Positions 7,318 through 16,127 of a stretch of 64,000 bases of DNA are shown in pieces. Source of the stretch: Paenibacillus harenae DSM 16969 (GTDB taxonomy: Bacteria; Bacillota; Bacilli; Paenibacillales; Paenibacillaceae); contig NZ_KE383845.1 of the NCBI RefSeq assembly GCF_000422465.1, positions 108,241-172,240 on the forward strand, in the 5' to 3' direction. The notes under the pieces were generated by a model. It did not search any database. It was given only the letters and a program-made list of their open reading frames with translations, and was not told the DNA's origin. Both the position numbers and the translations under genes were made by a program. Position 1 is the stretch's first letter, and each line of letters starts with the position of its first letter.

Positions 7318-9399
7318 TTATTCAGTTGTACCCGCATTAGCGTCATCGGCGTCAGCCAACGTCGTATCGGTTCCGGCCGCATTCGCGTCGTTCGCCGTTT
7401 TCTTCTTCGGAACCCCTGTTAAGCCGATCTCTTCATCGTATGCGTCAAAGATCGCGCGTGCGATCGGCGATGCGCCGTAGCCGCCGAAGCCTCCGTCCGG
7501 CACGACGACCGCTACAGCCAGCTTTGGATTATCCGCCGGCGCATAGGCGATGAACACCGCATTCTCCGCGCGGCGAGACGCGACATCCTGCTCCGAGGTA
7601 CCCGTCTTCCGGTTATATTTATATTCGAACCCTTCGAATCCCTGCGAGCTAACCTTCGACATTCCCGCTTCGATTTCTTTCCAGTAAGCTTCCTTAATAT
7701 CGACCGTATTCAGAACCTGGGGCTTGAAGCTTTGAATTACGTTTCCGTCAGCATCTTTAATTTCATTCACGAACTGAGGTTTCATCCGCTTACCGCGATT
7801 CGCAAGCATCGTGGCATACTGCGCCAGCTGGAGCGTCGTGTAACGGCCTTGCTGGCCGAAGGATGCAAATATGAGCGCAGACTGAGCACTTCCGCGTTCA
7901 GCCTCCCCGAAATATTCGATAATCCCCTTTGATTCGCCAGGTAGCCCGCTCCCCGTCGTCACGCCGAGGCCGAATTGTTTCATATAGTCATCCCATATCT
8001 CAACGCTGCTCTTTCCGTTTTGAGAATCGCGCATATACAGCTTATTCCCTACCATTGCCGCCATGAACGGGTTGGAGGAATGCTCGATCGCTTCCGCGGC
8101 GTCAAGATTGCCGTACACATGATTTAGTGAGTTTCGGATAAACCGTTCATAACCTTTCTTACCAAACGAGAATACGCCAGTATCCCGATATGGCGTGGTC
8201 GTCGTGAACAAACCTTCGTTCAATCCGATCAATACGGACAACGGCTTCATCGTCGACCCCGGAGGAACAATGGAATTGGGATGCTTCTTCATCTCATTCT
8301 CGGGATACCTGCCGTATACCGTACTTATCGTGCCGTTAGCCAATACGTATTTGAAGTTTTCGTAATCTTCATTGCTAATTTTGCCGCCCGCCCAAATGTT
8401 AGGATCATAATCGGGCATGCTGGCCATCGCCACGACCTTGCCGGTATCGACCTCCATCGCTACGGCGAAGCCGGTTTTGGCATATTCCGCGCGTTCATAC
8501 CGATTGGTGGAGGTGCTTATTTTTTTAATATGATTCATGATGGCATCTTCCGTCTTCAACTGCACGTTCTTGTTAATCGTCAGATACAGGTCGGCGCCCT
8601 TCTCCGGATTCGTTATCTGCATCGGACCGATAATCCGTTCCGCATTGTTCACGGGATACGACTTAAGGCCGTTCTTGCCGCGGAGAACATCCTGATACAT
8701 CCGCTCAAGTCCGTCCAGTCCGACATCCTCTTCCTCCAAATATTGCAGCGTCGGATCCTTTTCCTCGCTTTTTTCCTTATAGAAATCGACGGTTTCCCGT
8801 ATCCCTTTGTACTTCTTCAAATAACCGACCAACTGCACGGCAATGGAGCTCTCGTCATAATTGCGGACGCTCTCCTCCATGATGTCGATCCCTTTAAAAT
8901 CGGTCCGGTTTTCCATAAAATAAGCAATTTCTTCTTTTGTCAGACCGGACTTGATCCGGCGGGGCGTCGAAATATTATTTCTCCTGAACTCCAAATCCAT
9001 CTGGCGGACGATATCTTCTACCGTCATGGCATTCTCGGGATCACCGTATTTGGAGAACACCTTCTCCAGCTGTACCGCCATCTGCTTCGCGTTTTCCTTC
9101 GCGTCCGCTAGCTTAAGCTCCGGCTGGATGCTGAAATACAAGGATTGCATCGAAGTCGAATAGGCGATCGGATAGCCGGTGGAATCGTAAATATTGCCGC
9201 GGATCGGCGGGAGCTTTACGTCGCGCGTACTTTTCTTGATGCCTTCCGCGCTGAGTATCGGCCCCTCGACAAACTGCAGGATGGCAAGCCTTACGATCAA
9301 TATGCTGAACAATGCGAATGTGATGAAGAAAAAGAAGTTCAAGCGAAACGAGAAGTGGCGCCGGTTAATTATTTCACGCTTTTGCGGATCATCCTGCAT
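7318..9399 (-). CDS. Penicillin-binding protein, class B (PBP2-like transpeptidase)
   Basis: A 693-residue peptidoglycan D,D-transpeptidase. One membrane anchor (about residues 20-42) is followed by a dimerisation domain (PIRGNIYDSTGYPIA) and the transpeptidase domain. The active-site motifs are STMK (nucleophile Ser382, Lys385), SSN (441-443) and KTG (598-600). The acidic, Ala/Asp-rich tail is not conserved. GAGGTGA precedes the ATG. It lies 52 bases after the transglutaminase gene on the same strand with no terminator between, so the three genes from 11.1 to 7.3 kb probably form one unit. Role: cell-wall elongation or sporulation; which of the class B paralogues cannot be told. Confidence 0.92.
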   Translation of the reverse strand: MQDDPQKREIINRRHFSFRLNFFFFITFALFSILIVRLAILQFVEGPILSAEGIKKSTRDVKLPPIRGNIYDSTGYPIAYSTSMQSLYFSIQPELKLADAKENAKQMAVQLEKVFSKYGDPENAMTVEDIVRQMDLEFRRNNISTPRRIKSGLTKEEIAYFMENRTDFKGIDIMEESVRNYDESSIAVQLVGYLKKYKGIRETVDFYKEKSEEKDPTLQYLEEEDVGLDGLERMYQDVLRGKNGLKSYPVNNAERIIGPMQITNPEKGADLYLTINKNVQLKTEDAIMNHIKKISTSTNRYERAEYAKTGFAVAMEVDTGKVVAMASMPDYDPNIWAGGKISNEDYENFKYVLANGTISTVYGRYPENEMKKHPNSIVPPGSTMKPLSVLIGLNEGLFTTTTPYRDTGVFSFGKKGYERFIRNSLNHVYGNLDAAEAIEHSSNPFMAAMVGNKLYMRDSQNGKSSVEIWDDYMKQFGLGVTTGSGLPGESKGIIEYFGEAERGSAQSALIFASFGQQGRYTTLQLAQYATMLANRGKRMKPQFVNEIKDADGNVIQSFKPQVLNTVDIKEAYWKEIEAGMSKVSSQGFEGFEYKYNRKTGTSEQDVASRRAENAVFIAYAPADNPKLAVAVVVPDGGFGGYGASPIARAIFDAYDEEIGLTGVPKKKTANDANAAGTDTTLADADDANAGTTE

Positions 9400-9451
9400 G
9401 TGAAATCACCTCAATCCAATTAAATTACGATTTGCTGTTATACTGCTATCA

Positions 9452-10612
9452 TTATGCTTCGCGAATATGCGTCTCATCGAATTGCGGAGGGTTAAACCAA
9501 TCTCCGGAAGCGGCCCATGTGGCGTCTAACGGAATCCAATGATTTCCGTTGTCCCCGACCTGCACCTCATTCCAGGCATGAGGTCCATAGCCGCCCCGTC
9601 CGTCGGAGCCCATCCCGGTCACGACGCGAACCTCCAGACCGGCGGACCTCGCCATTACGGCGTACAAACGTGCTATATCTATACATACTCCCGTACGCGT
9701 TGCAAATGTCTCCTCGGGCGTCTGTTCTTTCCAAATGCCCTTCCGCACGTAATTATCCGCTTTGTCCCAATCATAAGCGATCCGGGTCCCAAGCCAATCA
9801 TACAGCCTTCTTGCCTTTTCTTCCTTCGTATGCGCGTCTTTCGTCACGACTAGAGCAGCCTGCTCGATTTCCTCTGGCACGGCATAATCGATAATTTCAT
9901 ACTTCCGCTGCAAAATTTGCTGGAATTGCGACTGAACCGCCTTAGCCAGTACAGGCCCTTGACCTTCCAGCACGTCCCCAGCTACCGGAGCAAGCCATGA
10001 GGCCGCTTCGGAATATAGCGGGGAATCCGAAATTTTATCCGCATACCAGCCGCCCGGCACTAGAGACACATACACAAACAACAAAGCGACGAACACGAAT
10101 GACCGGCCAGCGCCGTGCGCCGCTCCGATTAATGCGCCTGCAAAGCGGCTCATGCCGCGCTTGCCCGGCAATCGGTCTCGCGGCTCCTCCGCCCTGCCGC
10201 CATGCAGCGTTACATCCGCCAGCCGCTCAAGAAGCGGCTCAATCAGGGACGCAACCGCCCGAAGCAGCAAATAGCCGAGCAGAAACAGGACGCCATACCG
10301 CAGCAGCGCGAAATCCCGCAGGCTCGTCAGCAGCGTGAACCAGACCTGTTCGATCCCGTTGAGCTCACGAAGGGGAAGCTTGACATGCCGAACGAGCAGG
10401 TCCGCTGCCGCGGGAGACAGTGCTTTCGCGAGCCGCCCCGCCAGCACAAGGCACAGGATAACAACAATGCCCTCCCACACAAAAAAGAAAAGGCGCTTCG
10501 CCGAACCCGATGCGCCCCTTCTCATTCCTTGCACCAGCGAACCGAGCAATAGCAGCAGTACGATAATCGCAACGGGCTCCGGCTCCTTGAACAACTGAAT
10601 CCAATTGTTCAT
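9452..10612 (-). CDS. Membrane protein with CvpA-like N-terminus and transglutaminase domain
   Basis: A 386-residue protein with two parts. Residues 1 to about 200 hold several hydrophobic segments arranged like CvpA-family proteins; residues about 255-386 form a transglutaminase-like (papain-fold) domain with the triad Cys310 (TGVCIDIARL), His345 (GPHAWNEV) and Asp363 (LDATW). The domain probably faces outward. It is 4 bases downstream of the small membrane protein gene and 52 upstream of the PBP gene, so a cell-wall or envelope role is inferred. The enzymatic activity could be protease, amidase or crosslinking; sequence alone does not decide. Confidence 0.85.
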   Translation of the reverse strand: MNNWIQLFKEPEPVAIIVLLLLLGSLVQGMRRGASGSAKRLFFFVWEGIVVILCLVLAGRLAKALSPAAADLLVRHVKLPLRELNGIEQVWFTLLTSLRDFALLRYGVLFLLGYLLLRAVASLIEPLLERLADVTLHGGRAEEPRDRLPGKRGMSRFAGALIGAAHGAGRSFVFVALLFVYVSLVPGGWYADKISDSPLYSEAASWLAPVAGDVLEGQGPVLAKAVQSQFQQILQRKYEIIDYAVPEEIEQAALVVTKDAHTKEEKARRLYDWLGTRIAYDWDKADNYVRKGIWKEQTPEETFATRTGVCIDIARLYAVMARSAGLEVRVVTGMGSDGRGGYGPHAWNEVQVGDNGNHWIPLDATWAASGDWFNPPQFDETHIREA

Positions 10613-10616
10613 CCCG

Positions 10617-11099
10617 TTACCCGTTCCGCTTCGCTTGGTCGATGAAGGATTGTATGGTGCTGTCCAGCTCCCACTTGCCGAGCGGAGCTCCCCGGTACTT
10701 GACCGATACCTCGTTTACGCCCGGTTCGCCGGTTAGCTCCAGATGTTTGGTTTTGATCGTGAAGGTGCCGTCTTCGTTATCCGTAAACGTCGCCTCTTTC
10801 GCCTCGCCGACCATCGCGTTCACGGCTTCTTCTTTTACCGAATCCGCGACCTTCGCCGCTTCCTGCTGCATCGTGTCTTTGACCTTCGTGCCGATCTCCT
10901 TCAGGTCTTCCATGCTGTATCCGCTGTATACGACAATCCCGAGCACGATCGCTGCGACAATCGCCCATTTCACAACCGTCTTCACAATTCGGACGATAAG
11001 AAACAGAACGACAAGCGCAATGACCAGCACGAACCAATGCTCTTTGAAAAACGCTGTCCATGTGTCTAAGTCATACGATGAAAAGTCTAAGAAATCCAA
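10617..11099 (-). CDS. Small membrane-anchored protein of unknown function
   Basis: 160 residues. Two adjacent hydrophobic segments (about residues 21-62) form a hairpin or one long anchor; a charged, helix-prone stretch follows (about 65-105) and then a beta-rich C-terminal part (NEDGTFTIKTKHLELTGE). I recognise no family. The start is TTG at 11099, since GGAGGGG lies 8 bases upstream and no ATG occurs before the membrane segments. It is the first gene of the probable three-gene unit with the transglutaminase and PBP genes. Confidence 0.75.
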   Translation of the reverse strand: MDFLDFSSYDLDTWTAFFKEHWFVLVIALVVLFLIVRIVKTVVKWAIVAAIVLGIVVYSGYSMEDLKEIGTKVKDTMQQEAAKVADSVKEEAVNAMVGEAKEATFTDNEDGTFTIKTKHLELTGEPGVNEVSVKYRGAPLGKWELDSTIQSFIDQAKRNG

Positions 11100-11114
11100 G
11101 GCTTGATCCCCTCC

Positions 11115-11173
11115 ATTATACCTCTATCAAAACGCTATTACAAAACATTATAACCTACGAGATATAGGGCGTA
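11115..11173 (-). promoter_or_regulatory. Two overlapping sigma-A promoter candidates of the wall operon
   Basis: Minus strand. Candidate 1: TATAAT at 11147-11152 with TTTACG 17 bases upstream. Candidate 2: TATAAT at 11115-11120 with TTGTAA (11138-11143), also 17 bases. Candidate 2 fits the consensus better, but its start point (about 11108) would fall inside the ribosome site (11108-11114), so candidate 1 is the more useful for translation of the TTG-start gene. Confidence 0.5.
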
Positions 11174-11262
11174 AACGCATGCTGCCTATTTCTCCAGACA
11201 TATCCTGTCCCATAGAAACGTACAAGTATATAAGTACGTAATCGGCAAGGAGGCCTGGCCCT

Positions 11263-12429
11263 GTGAAAACCGCTGTATGGCTTTATTTATTTTTGTTCGT
11301 CGCTTTTTTTGATTTGCATGCGCAATATCCGATCCTGACCCCTTTCGCGATATCCCTCGGCGCAGCGCCGTCCTTTATCGGGCTTATGATGGGCATGTAT
11401 TCCATAACTCATCTGCCAGGCAATCTAATAGCCGGCTTCGGCGTCGACCGGTACGGAAGCAGGCTGTTCATCGTGTTCAGTCTCATGGCGGCCGGCGTTG
11501 TCCTCCTGTTCCAATCGCATGTATCCGATCCCTGGCATTTGCTTATTCTCCGTTCGATCAGCGGCTTCGTGCTCGCTTTTCTGTCTCCTGCCTGCCTGGC
11601 TCTGCTCGCCAGAATTACGAGCGACCGGACCGAACAGGGCAAGCTGATGGCCGGCAACGGGCTCGTTCATACGCTTGCGTCCGTCGTGTCCCCTGCCGCA
11701 GGAGCTTATTTAGTTGCCAGAATCGGCTTCACCACCGCGTTCACCCTGCTCGGATGGGTTCTCATCGTTACAGCGGTCTGCGCGCTTTTCTTTATCAAGG
11801 ACATCCCCCTGCGTCCCGCAGAGACGTCCAGCGAGCCGGAGCTTGCCAATAAGACGAAAGACAAGCTTTCCCTCGAGCCGTCTGCGCCGATTCCATGGCT
11901 GATCTATGTTCTTCCTGTAGCACTCAGCTGCGCGCAAGGCATATTGTCTTTCGAGCTTCCGCTTCTGGCCAAGACGCAGGAAGCGATGCTCACAACCGGC
12001 TTGTTGTTCTCCGTCGTCAGCATCGGAGCTCTGGTAACGCTGAGCATGCTGTTTCTTAACCGGATCTCCGCTTTTCAACGTACGTTATGGGGTTCTTTGG
12101 CGCTTGCGCTCGCATACTTTTGTATCGCTTCCGACATGCCTGCGCCGCTCATGGTCATGCTGTTTTTTGTCGGGATGGGCAAAGGGATTGTACTGCCCGC
12201 GCTGTCAACGCTGCTGATTGAGATTAGCGGCGGTAACCGCTACGGCCGCACCTTCTCCATCCTGTCGATCGCTTTCTCGGTCGGCGCCTTCATCGGTCCT
12301 TTGGCGGCAGGGCATATCCGTGACTACGTGTCGCCTTACTACATCGCGTTTATCGGATTAATAATCGCCGTTTCCGTCCTTCCGCTGCATATCTCGCGTT
12401 CCCTTTCCTCCCGGACGTTTTTTTCATAG
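11263..12429 (+). CDS. MFS transporter
   Basis: A 388-residue major facilitator with twelve hydrophobic segments and the typical loop 2-3 motif GFGVDRYGSRLF (G-x3-D-R-x-G-x-R). The family exports drugs or small metabolites; the substrate is not evident. The start is GTG at 11263, with AAGGAGG at 11247-11253. It stands alone on the plus strand, divergent from the wall operon. Confidence 0.88.
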   Translation: MKTAVWLYLFLFVAFFDLHAQYPILTPFAISLGAAPSFIGLMMGMYSITHLPGNLIAGFGVDRYGSRLFIVFSLMAAGVVLLFQSHVSDPWHLLILRSISGFVLAFLSPACLALLARITSDRTEQGKLMAGNGLVHTLASVVSPAAGAYLVARIGFTTAFTLLGWVLIVTAVCALFFIKDIPLRPAETSSEPELANKTKDKLSLEPSAPIPWLIYVLPVALSCAQGILSFELPLLAKTQEAMLTTGLLFSVVSIGALVTLSMLFLNRISAFQRTLWGSLALALAYFCIASDMPAPLMVMLFFVGMGKGIVLPALSTLLIEISGGNRYGRTFSILSIAFSVGAFIGPLAAGHIRDYVSPYYIAFIGLIIAVSVLPLHISRSLSSRTFFS

Positions 12430-12538
12430 GGCTCGTTTGCATAGGCACGCATAGGCATCCGCAATTGACGCAAATACGGTAAAAATCCTGAAACGGTGAT
12501 AAACTATACGTATTCTGCCGCTAATTGAGGTGACCCCG

Positions 12539-12910
12539 ATGGATATTGCCATTATCGTAGAAGGAAAAAATGATAAATCCCGGTTGCAGCGCGTGCTGCA
12601 AGAAGACGTGCCGATTTATTGCACCTTTGGCACGCCCGGGACCGAACAGCTGGAGAAGCTTCGCAAGCAAGCGGGCTTTAGCCAGGTTTACATCTTTACC
12701 GATAACGATTCCTCGGGCAAGCGGATCCGTTCGATCCTGCGCGACCTCTTCCCGGATGCCGAGCATATCTATACGCGTAAAGGTTATTCGGGAGTTGAGC
12801 ATACGCCGGAGGAATACTTGATCGAGCAGTTGGAAAAAGCGGGACTCGATGCGCATATCGTATATCCCGCGCAGAGTCCCGCTTCCGTATGGAGCAAAGA
12901 TGAGTTTTGA
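12539..12910 (+). CDS. Toprim-domain protein
   Basis: About 123 residues forming a single Toprim domain: IIVEGKNDK (catalytic Glu), then IFTDNDSSGKRIR (the DxD motif in TDND) and a C-terminal region like that of RnmV-type (5S rRNA maturase) small Toprim proteins, with SGVEHTPEEYLIEQL. It presumably acts on nucleic acid with Mg2+. The ATG at 12539 is preferred because GAGGTGA sits 5-6 bases upstream; a GTG at 12530 inside that sequence would add three residues. It converges with the Sco1 gene and no strong terminator separates them. Confidence 0.8.
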   Translation: MDIAIIVEGKNDKSRLQRVLQEDVPIYCTFGTPGTEQLEKLRKQAGFSQVYIFTDNDSSGKRIRSILRDLFPDAEHIYTRKGYSGVEHTPEEYLIEQLEKAGLDAHIVYPAQSPASVWSKDEF

Positions 12911-12944
12911 TCATAATAGGCTGTGTCCGAGAGGATAGCTCTTC

Positions 12945-13550
12945 TTATAGCAGCTTGTTCAGCTCGGCGACGATTTTTTCGGCAGTCAAGCCCTCGTCGC
13001 TTCCGTTGATCCACTTCCGGATTTGCCCGTCTTGGTCAACCAATGATATGACATTCATGTGCGTGAAAGAGCCGTCTTCTTCCTTCACTACGCCAACGCC
13101 AAAATCCTTTGCGAGCTGCAGCGTTTCCGTTTCTTCTCCGCGAAGGAAGTGCCAGCCGTTGAAATCAGCGTCAAGCCGGTCTGCAAAATCGCGTATGACA
13201 TCCGGCGTATCCCGCTCCGGATCGAACGTAATGGAGATCAGCTCCGCCTTGCTGCCCAGCTTCCCTTCGGCTTCCAGTTGATCCTGCACCTGCGACAGCA
13301 GGAACGTTGTCGGAGGGCAGACATCGGGACAATTCGCGAAATAGAAATAAACGATTCTCGCTTTCCCGTTCGTGGATGCCAGCGAGACCGGCTGACCGTC
13401 AATATTCTGCATCTCGAAGGCGGGAGCCGCCTCCATGACCGGCAGCTCCTGCTTAGGAGCCGCCGCATAAGTGAAAAATAAATAAATGCCCATAGCTGCG
13501 CAAAGCGCCAGCACTGCGATTTTGAAGCTATGTTTTTTCATAAACGCCAC
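12945..13550 (-). CDS. SCO1/SenC/PrrC family copper chaperone
   Basis: About 201 residues. An N-terminal membrane anchor (KIAVLALCAAMGIYLFFTYAA) precedes a thioredoxin-like domain with CPDVCPP (the Cu-binding CxxxC) and a distal His in FTHMNVISLVD. Sco proteins load copper into the CuA site of cytochrome c oxidase on the outer face of the membrane. The gene follows ctaB by about 25 bases and they are surely co-transcribed. Start options are TTG 13571, GTG 13550 and ATG 13541; GTG 13550 has GGGGAG at a good distance. Confidence 0.9.
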   Translation of the reverse strand: MAFMKKHSFKIAVLALCAAMGIYLFFTYAAAPKQELPVMEAAPAFEMQNIDGQPVSLASTNGKARIVYFYFANCPDVCPPTTFLLSQVQDQLEAEGKLGSKAELISITFDPERDTPDVIRDFADRLDADFNGWHFLRGEETETLQLAKDFGVGVVKEEDGSFTHMNVISLVDQDGQIRKWINGSDEGLTAEKIVAELNKLL

Positions 13551-13574
13551 GCCGTCCACTCCCCAATGCAAAAC

Positions 13575-14432
13575 TTAAGATCTGACCGTATCAAAAATCA
13601 TGACCAAAAATATAACCATTAAATAGTTTACCGAAATGAGAAAATTGATTTTCGCCCATTTCTCCGTATCCTGAACCTTCGTTCCCCGCAGGGTGTGAAC
13701 CAGCCAGACGAGGCCGCCGGCTACCGAAATAATCAAGAAATAAATGCCGACATACCCATAGGTGTAAAATAATATGCCTGCAGGCAGAAGCAGCAGCACG
13801 TAAGGGATCATTTGCAGCTTCGTCCGTTTAATGCCTTTCACGACAGGCAGCAACGGAAATCCGGCTGCGCGGTATTCCTCCACTCTCCGAATCGCAAGCG
13901 ACCAGAAATGGGCAGGCTGCCATAAGAACAGCAGCGCGAACAAAATCCATGCGCCCGCATCCACCTCATGCGTTACGGCGCAGTAGCCGATGACCGGCGG
14001 CATTGCCCCGGAGATGCCTCCGATCGAAGTGCTCCAGGTCGATGATCTCTTCAGCCACATCGTATAAATGACGATATAGACGAACCACCCCAGCAAGCCA
14101 AGCCAGCCAGCCAATGGATCAACCAGAAGGAATAAGACGGCATGTCCGGCAATGCCTAATAGAATGCCGTACGCCAGTACGGTTCCCGGCTGAATCCGGC
14201 CGGTAGGCAGCGCGCGGTCCTTCGTGCGTTCCATCTTCAGATCCAATTCCCGGTCCCAATAATTATTAATGACGGTAGCCGATGCAATCGTCAGCGTAGA
14301 ACCGATAATCGTCCATACGAGCAGCGTGAAGTCGATATCCCATTTGGAAGCAACTAAGAAACCGGCTAACGCAGCGAATACATTGAGCCGCAGCAGCCGC
14401 GGTTTGGTTAAAGCGATTAAGTCTTTCAGCAC
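13575..14432 (-). CDS. ctaB: Protoheme IX farnesyltransferase (heme O synthase)
   Basis: A 285-residue UbiA-superfamily prenyltransferase with about nine membrane spans. The first Asp-rich motif is NNYWDRELDLKMERTKDR, which binds the Mg-farnesyl diphosphate; the second conserved loop is around LWQPAHFWSLAIRRVEEY. It converts heme B to heme O for terminal oxidases and is co-transcribed with the downstream sco gene, a common pairing in Bacillales. A good promoter lies at 14504-14532. Confidence 0.95.
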   Translation of the reverse strand: MLKDLIALTKPRLLRLNVFAALAGFLVASKWDIDFTLLVWTIIGSTLTIASATVINNYWDRELDLKMERTKDRALPTGRIQPGTVLAYGILLGIAGHAVLFLLVDPLAGWLGLLGWFVYIVIYTMWLKRSSTWSTSIGGISGAMPPVIGYCAVTHEVDAGAWILFALLFLWQPAHFWSLAIRRVEEYRAAGFPLLPVVKGIKRTKLQMIPYVLLLLPAGILFYTYGYVGIYFLIISVAGGLVWLVHTLRGTKVQDTEKWAKINFLISVNYLMVIFLVMIFDTVRS

Positions 14433-14503
14433 GAAGCGAGCCTCCCGAGTTATGCGACAAGACGCGTAAGAAACGTCTATCTTTCATTGATGAATCGTTT
14501 TTA

Positions 14504-14532
14504 ATCATACCGAAAAAAGGTATTCATGACAA
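14504..14532 (-). promoter_or_regulatory. Sigma-A promoter of ctaB-sco
   Basis: Minus strand: -35 TTGTCA (14527-14532), 17-base spacer, -10 TATGAT (14504-14509), about 65 bases ahead of the ctaB start region. No operator could be recognised beside it. Confidence 0.65.
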
Positions 14533-14693
14533 TGTTCGCAGGTTTTGTTCATCATTTTGCCACGTAAATTGTGACAATTCTTTTGTAACCAATTCGCCCG
14601 GCGCTCAATACACTATCTATGTAGTTTAGTGCCTATGCCTATAGCGCATTGAACCATCGTACAGAATGCGAAGGGAAGTGAACCGACAAGTAT

Positions 14694-15116
14694 ATGGCTG
14701 TTATCAAAACAAACGCCGAACAGACAAAGATACTCGCCCGGCTCATGCGGGCGGAAGCGGAAGGCGAAGGCGAGCTTGGCATGCTTATGGTCGGCAATGT
14801 CGGCGTTAACCGAGTTCGCGGCAACTGCCTGGATTTCAAGAACATAAGGTCGATAGAGCAGATGGTCTTCCAAAGACCGGGCGGCTTTGAAGCGACACTG
14901 AAAGGTTACTTCTACCAAGGGGCGCGCGATAAAGAAATCCGGTTGGCTCAACGTGTCATAAACGGGGAACGGCAGCACCCTGCCTCCAATGCGTTATGGT
15001 TCTTCCGTCCGGAAGGCAACTGCCCGGGTACTTGGTGGAACCAGTCGCACAGCGGACGTCACAAGAAGCATTGCTTCTACATCCCCACGGCGGCAGACTG
15101 TCCTTCAGTTTATTAA
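14694..15116 (+). CDS. cwlJ: Spore cortex-lytic cell wall hydrolase CwlJ
   Basis: A 140-residue SleB/CwlJ-family hydrolase without signal peptide, as expected for CwlJ, which is assembled into the coat from the mother cell. The catalytic region contains LMRAEAEGEGELGMLMVGNV (Glu in RAEAEGE) and the distal NALWFFRPEG ... CPGTWW block. It degrades spore-cortex peptidoglycan during Ca-DPA germination. The gene directly downstream is gerQ, whose product is needed for CwlJ in the coat; the pair is conserved in Bacillales. Start region GGAAGTGAACCGACAAGT ahead of ATG 14694. Confidence 0.93.
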   Translation: MAVIKTNAEQTKILARLMRAEAEGEGELGMLMVGNVGVNRVRGNCLDFKNIRSIEQMVFQRPGGFEATLKGYFYQGARDKEIRLAQRVINGERQHPASNALWFFRPEGNCPGTWWNQSHSGRHKKHCFYIPTAADCPSVY

Positions 15117-15153
15117 ATTTTATTTCTAAAGTGCGAAAGCGAGGAGCATCAGC

Positions 15154-15723
15154 ATGTCAAACGGTTACGGCTACAAAACGCAAGTTAGTCCGGTTAGTAT
15201 GGCACCAAATCAAGGCTTCGGCCACGGCGGCTACGGCGGCAATTACCCCTATCCCGCAGGCGGGCAGCCAGGCGCATTCCCCGCAACGATGCAGGGGCAA
15301 TCCATGCCTTGGATGCAAGCACAGCCTATGCCGATGACGCAGGGGATGATGCAGACGCAAGGCACAATGCCGCCTGCCGTTCCAAGCGGAGCCTTCGTTA
15401 CGCAAGGCGGCGGCACAGTAGTTACGGTTCCGGTTGTCGAGGAGTCGTATGTTGAGAATATTTTACGGCTTAACCGCGGCAAAATGGGAACCTTCTATAT
15501 GACCTACGAGAACAACCGGGAATGGAACGCCAAAATCTTCAAAGGCATTGTCGAAGCGGCGGGCCGCGACCATATTATTATTAGCGATCCAGGCACGGGT
15601 ATGCGTTTCTTGCTACTGACGCTTAACCTCGATTATGTCACGTTCGATGAACCGATCGCCTATGAATATCCGTATAACGGCGGCGTGGTCAGCTCCGAAA
15701 CTCCGATTGACACAGGACGTTAG
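15154..15723 (+). CDS. gerQ: Spore coat protein GerQ
   Basis: 189 residues. The N-terminal half (to about residue 80) is Gly/Gln/Met/Pro-rich low complexity; the C-terminal half is the conserved GerQ domain (VEESYVENILRLNRGKMGTFYMTYENN...IIISDPGTGMRFLLLTLNLDYVTFDEP). GerQ is an inner-coat protein, crosslinked through Gln/Lys, required for CwlJ localisation. It is 37 bases after cwlJ, with AAGCGAGGAGC as ribosome site. Its terminator seems to be inside the convergent gene at 15834-15861. Confidence 0.93.
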   Translation: MSNGYGYKTQVSPVSMAPNQGFGHGGYGGNYPYPAGGQPGAFPATMQGQSMPWMQAQPMPMTQGMMQTQGTMPPAVPSGAFVTQGGGTVVTVPVVEESYVENILRLNRGKMGTFYMTYENNREWNAKIFKGIVEAAGRDHIIISDPGTGMRFLLLTLNLDYVTFDEPIAYEYPYNGGVVSSETPIDTGR

Positions 15724-16037
15724 ACACGGCCCGGATCAGGCCAGCAGTCTTCTTTCGGTAATACAGGCTTGAACGTCCATACATGGAGCTTCGCCGCCCC
15801 TCCAATCACCCATTCCGATATACGGAACCAAGGAGAACGCTCATTGCAGCGTTCTTTTTTTATGTCATCGGCAGCGGCAGCGGTCGGCGCGTGCCAGACC
15901 TCCACGAATAAATTCGGCTGATCCGTTCCTTCATATATATAGACATGCCGGCTTTCGGCCAGCAGAGCCTCCGTATAAAGCAGATATTGCTCGCGCTGCT
16001 CAGGCGATATCCGATATTCGGCAAAACAGATGTACAT
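15720..16037 (-). CDS. Conserved hypothetical protein, possible ABM-like fold
   Basis: 105 residues, soluble, Trp- and acidic-rich (FVEVWHAPT, WVIGGAAKLHVWTF, EDCWPDPG). The pattern MYICFAEYRISPEQREQYLLYTEAL...HVYIYEGTDQPNLFVEVWHA resembles the dimeric alpha+beta barrel (ABM) shape, but I cannot name the family. It converges with gerQ and the two coding regions overlap by 4 bases at their ends. A plus-strand terminator lies within it. Confidence 0.65.
   Translation of the reverse strand: MYICFAEYRISPEQREQYLLYTEALLAESRHVYIYEGTDQPNLFVEVWHAPTAAAADDIKKERCNERSPWFRISEWVIGGAAKLHVWTFKPVLPKEDCWPDPGRV
15834..15861 (+). terminator. gerQ terminator, nested in the convergent gene
   Basis: AGAACGCT (15834-15841) and AGCGTTCT (15848-15855) form a perfect 8-bp stem with a 6-base loop, followed by seven T (15855-15861) on the plus strand. 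It is about 110 bases past the gerQ stop codon and inside the coding sequence of the opposite-strand gene. Confidence 0.75.
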
Positions 16038-16127
16038 TGTTCCTCATTCTCCTTCCGCTTCCTTTGATAAAGATCCGCTGCTCCGCCGATACTACACTTA
16101 TTCATTTGATTTTGGGAGGACTCCTTT

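Noticed and set aside
8281-9111. Long plus-strand open frame of 276 codons opposite the PBP gene
   Set aside because: Mirror frame of a well-supported gene with all three transpeptidase motifs; its own translation has no domain and odd composition.
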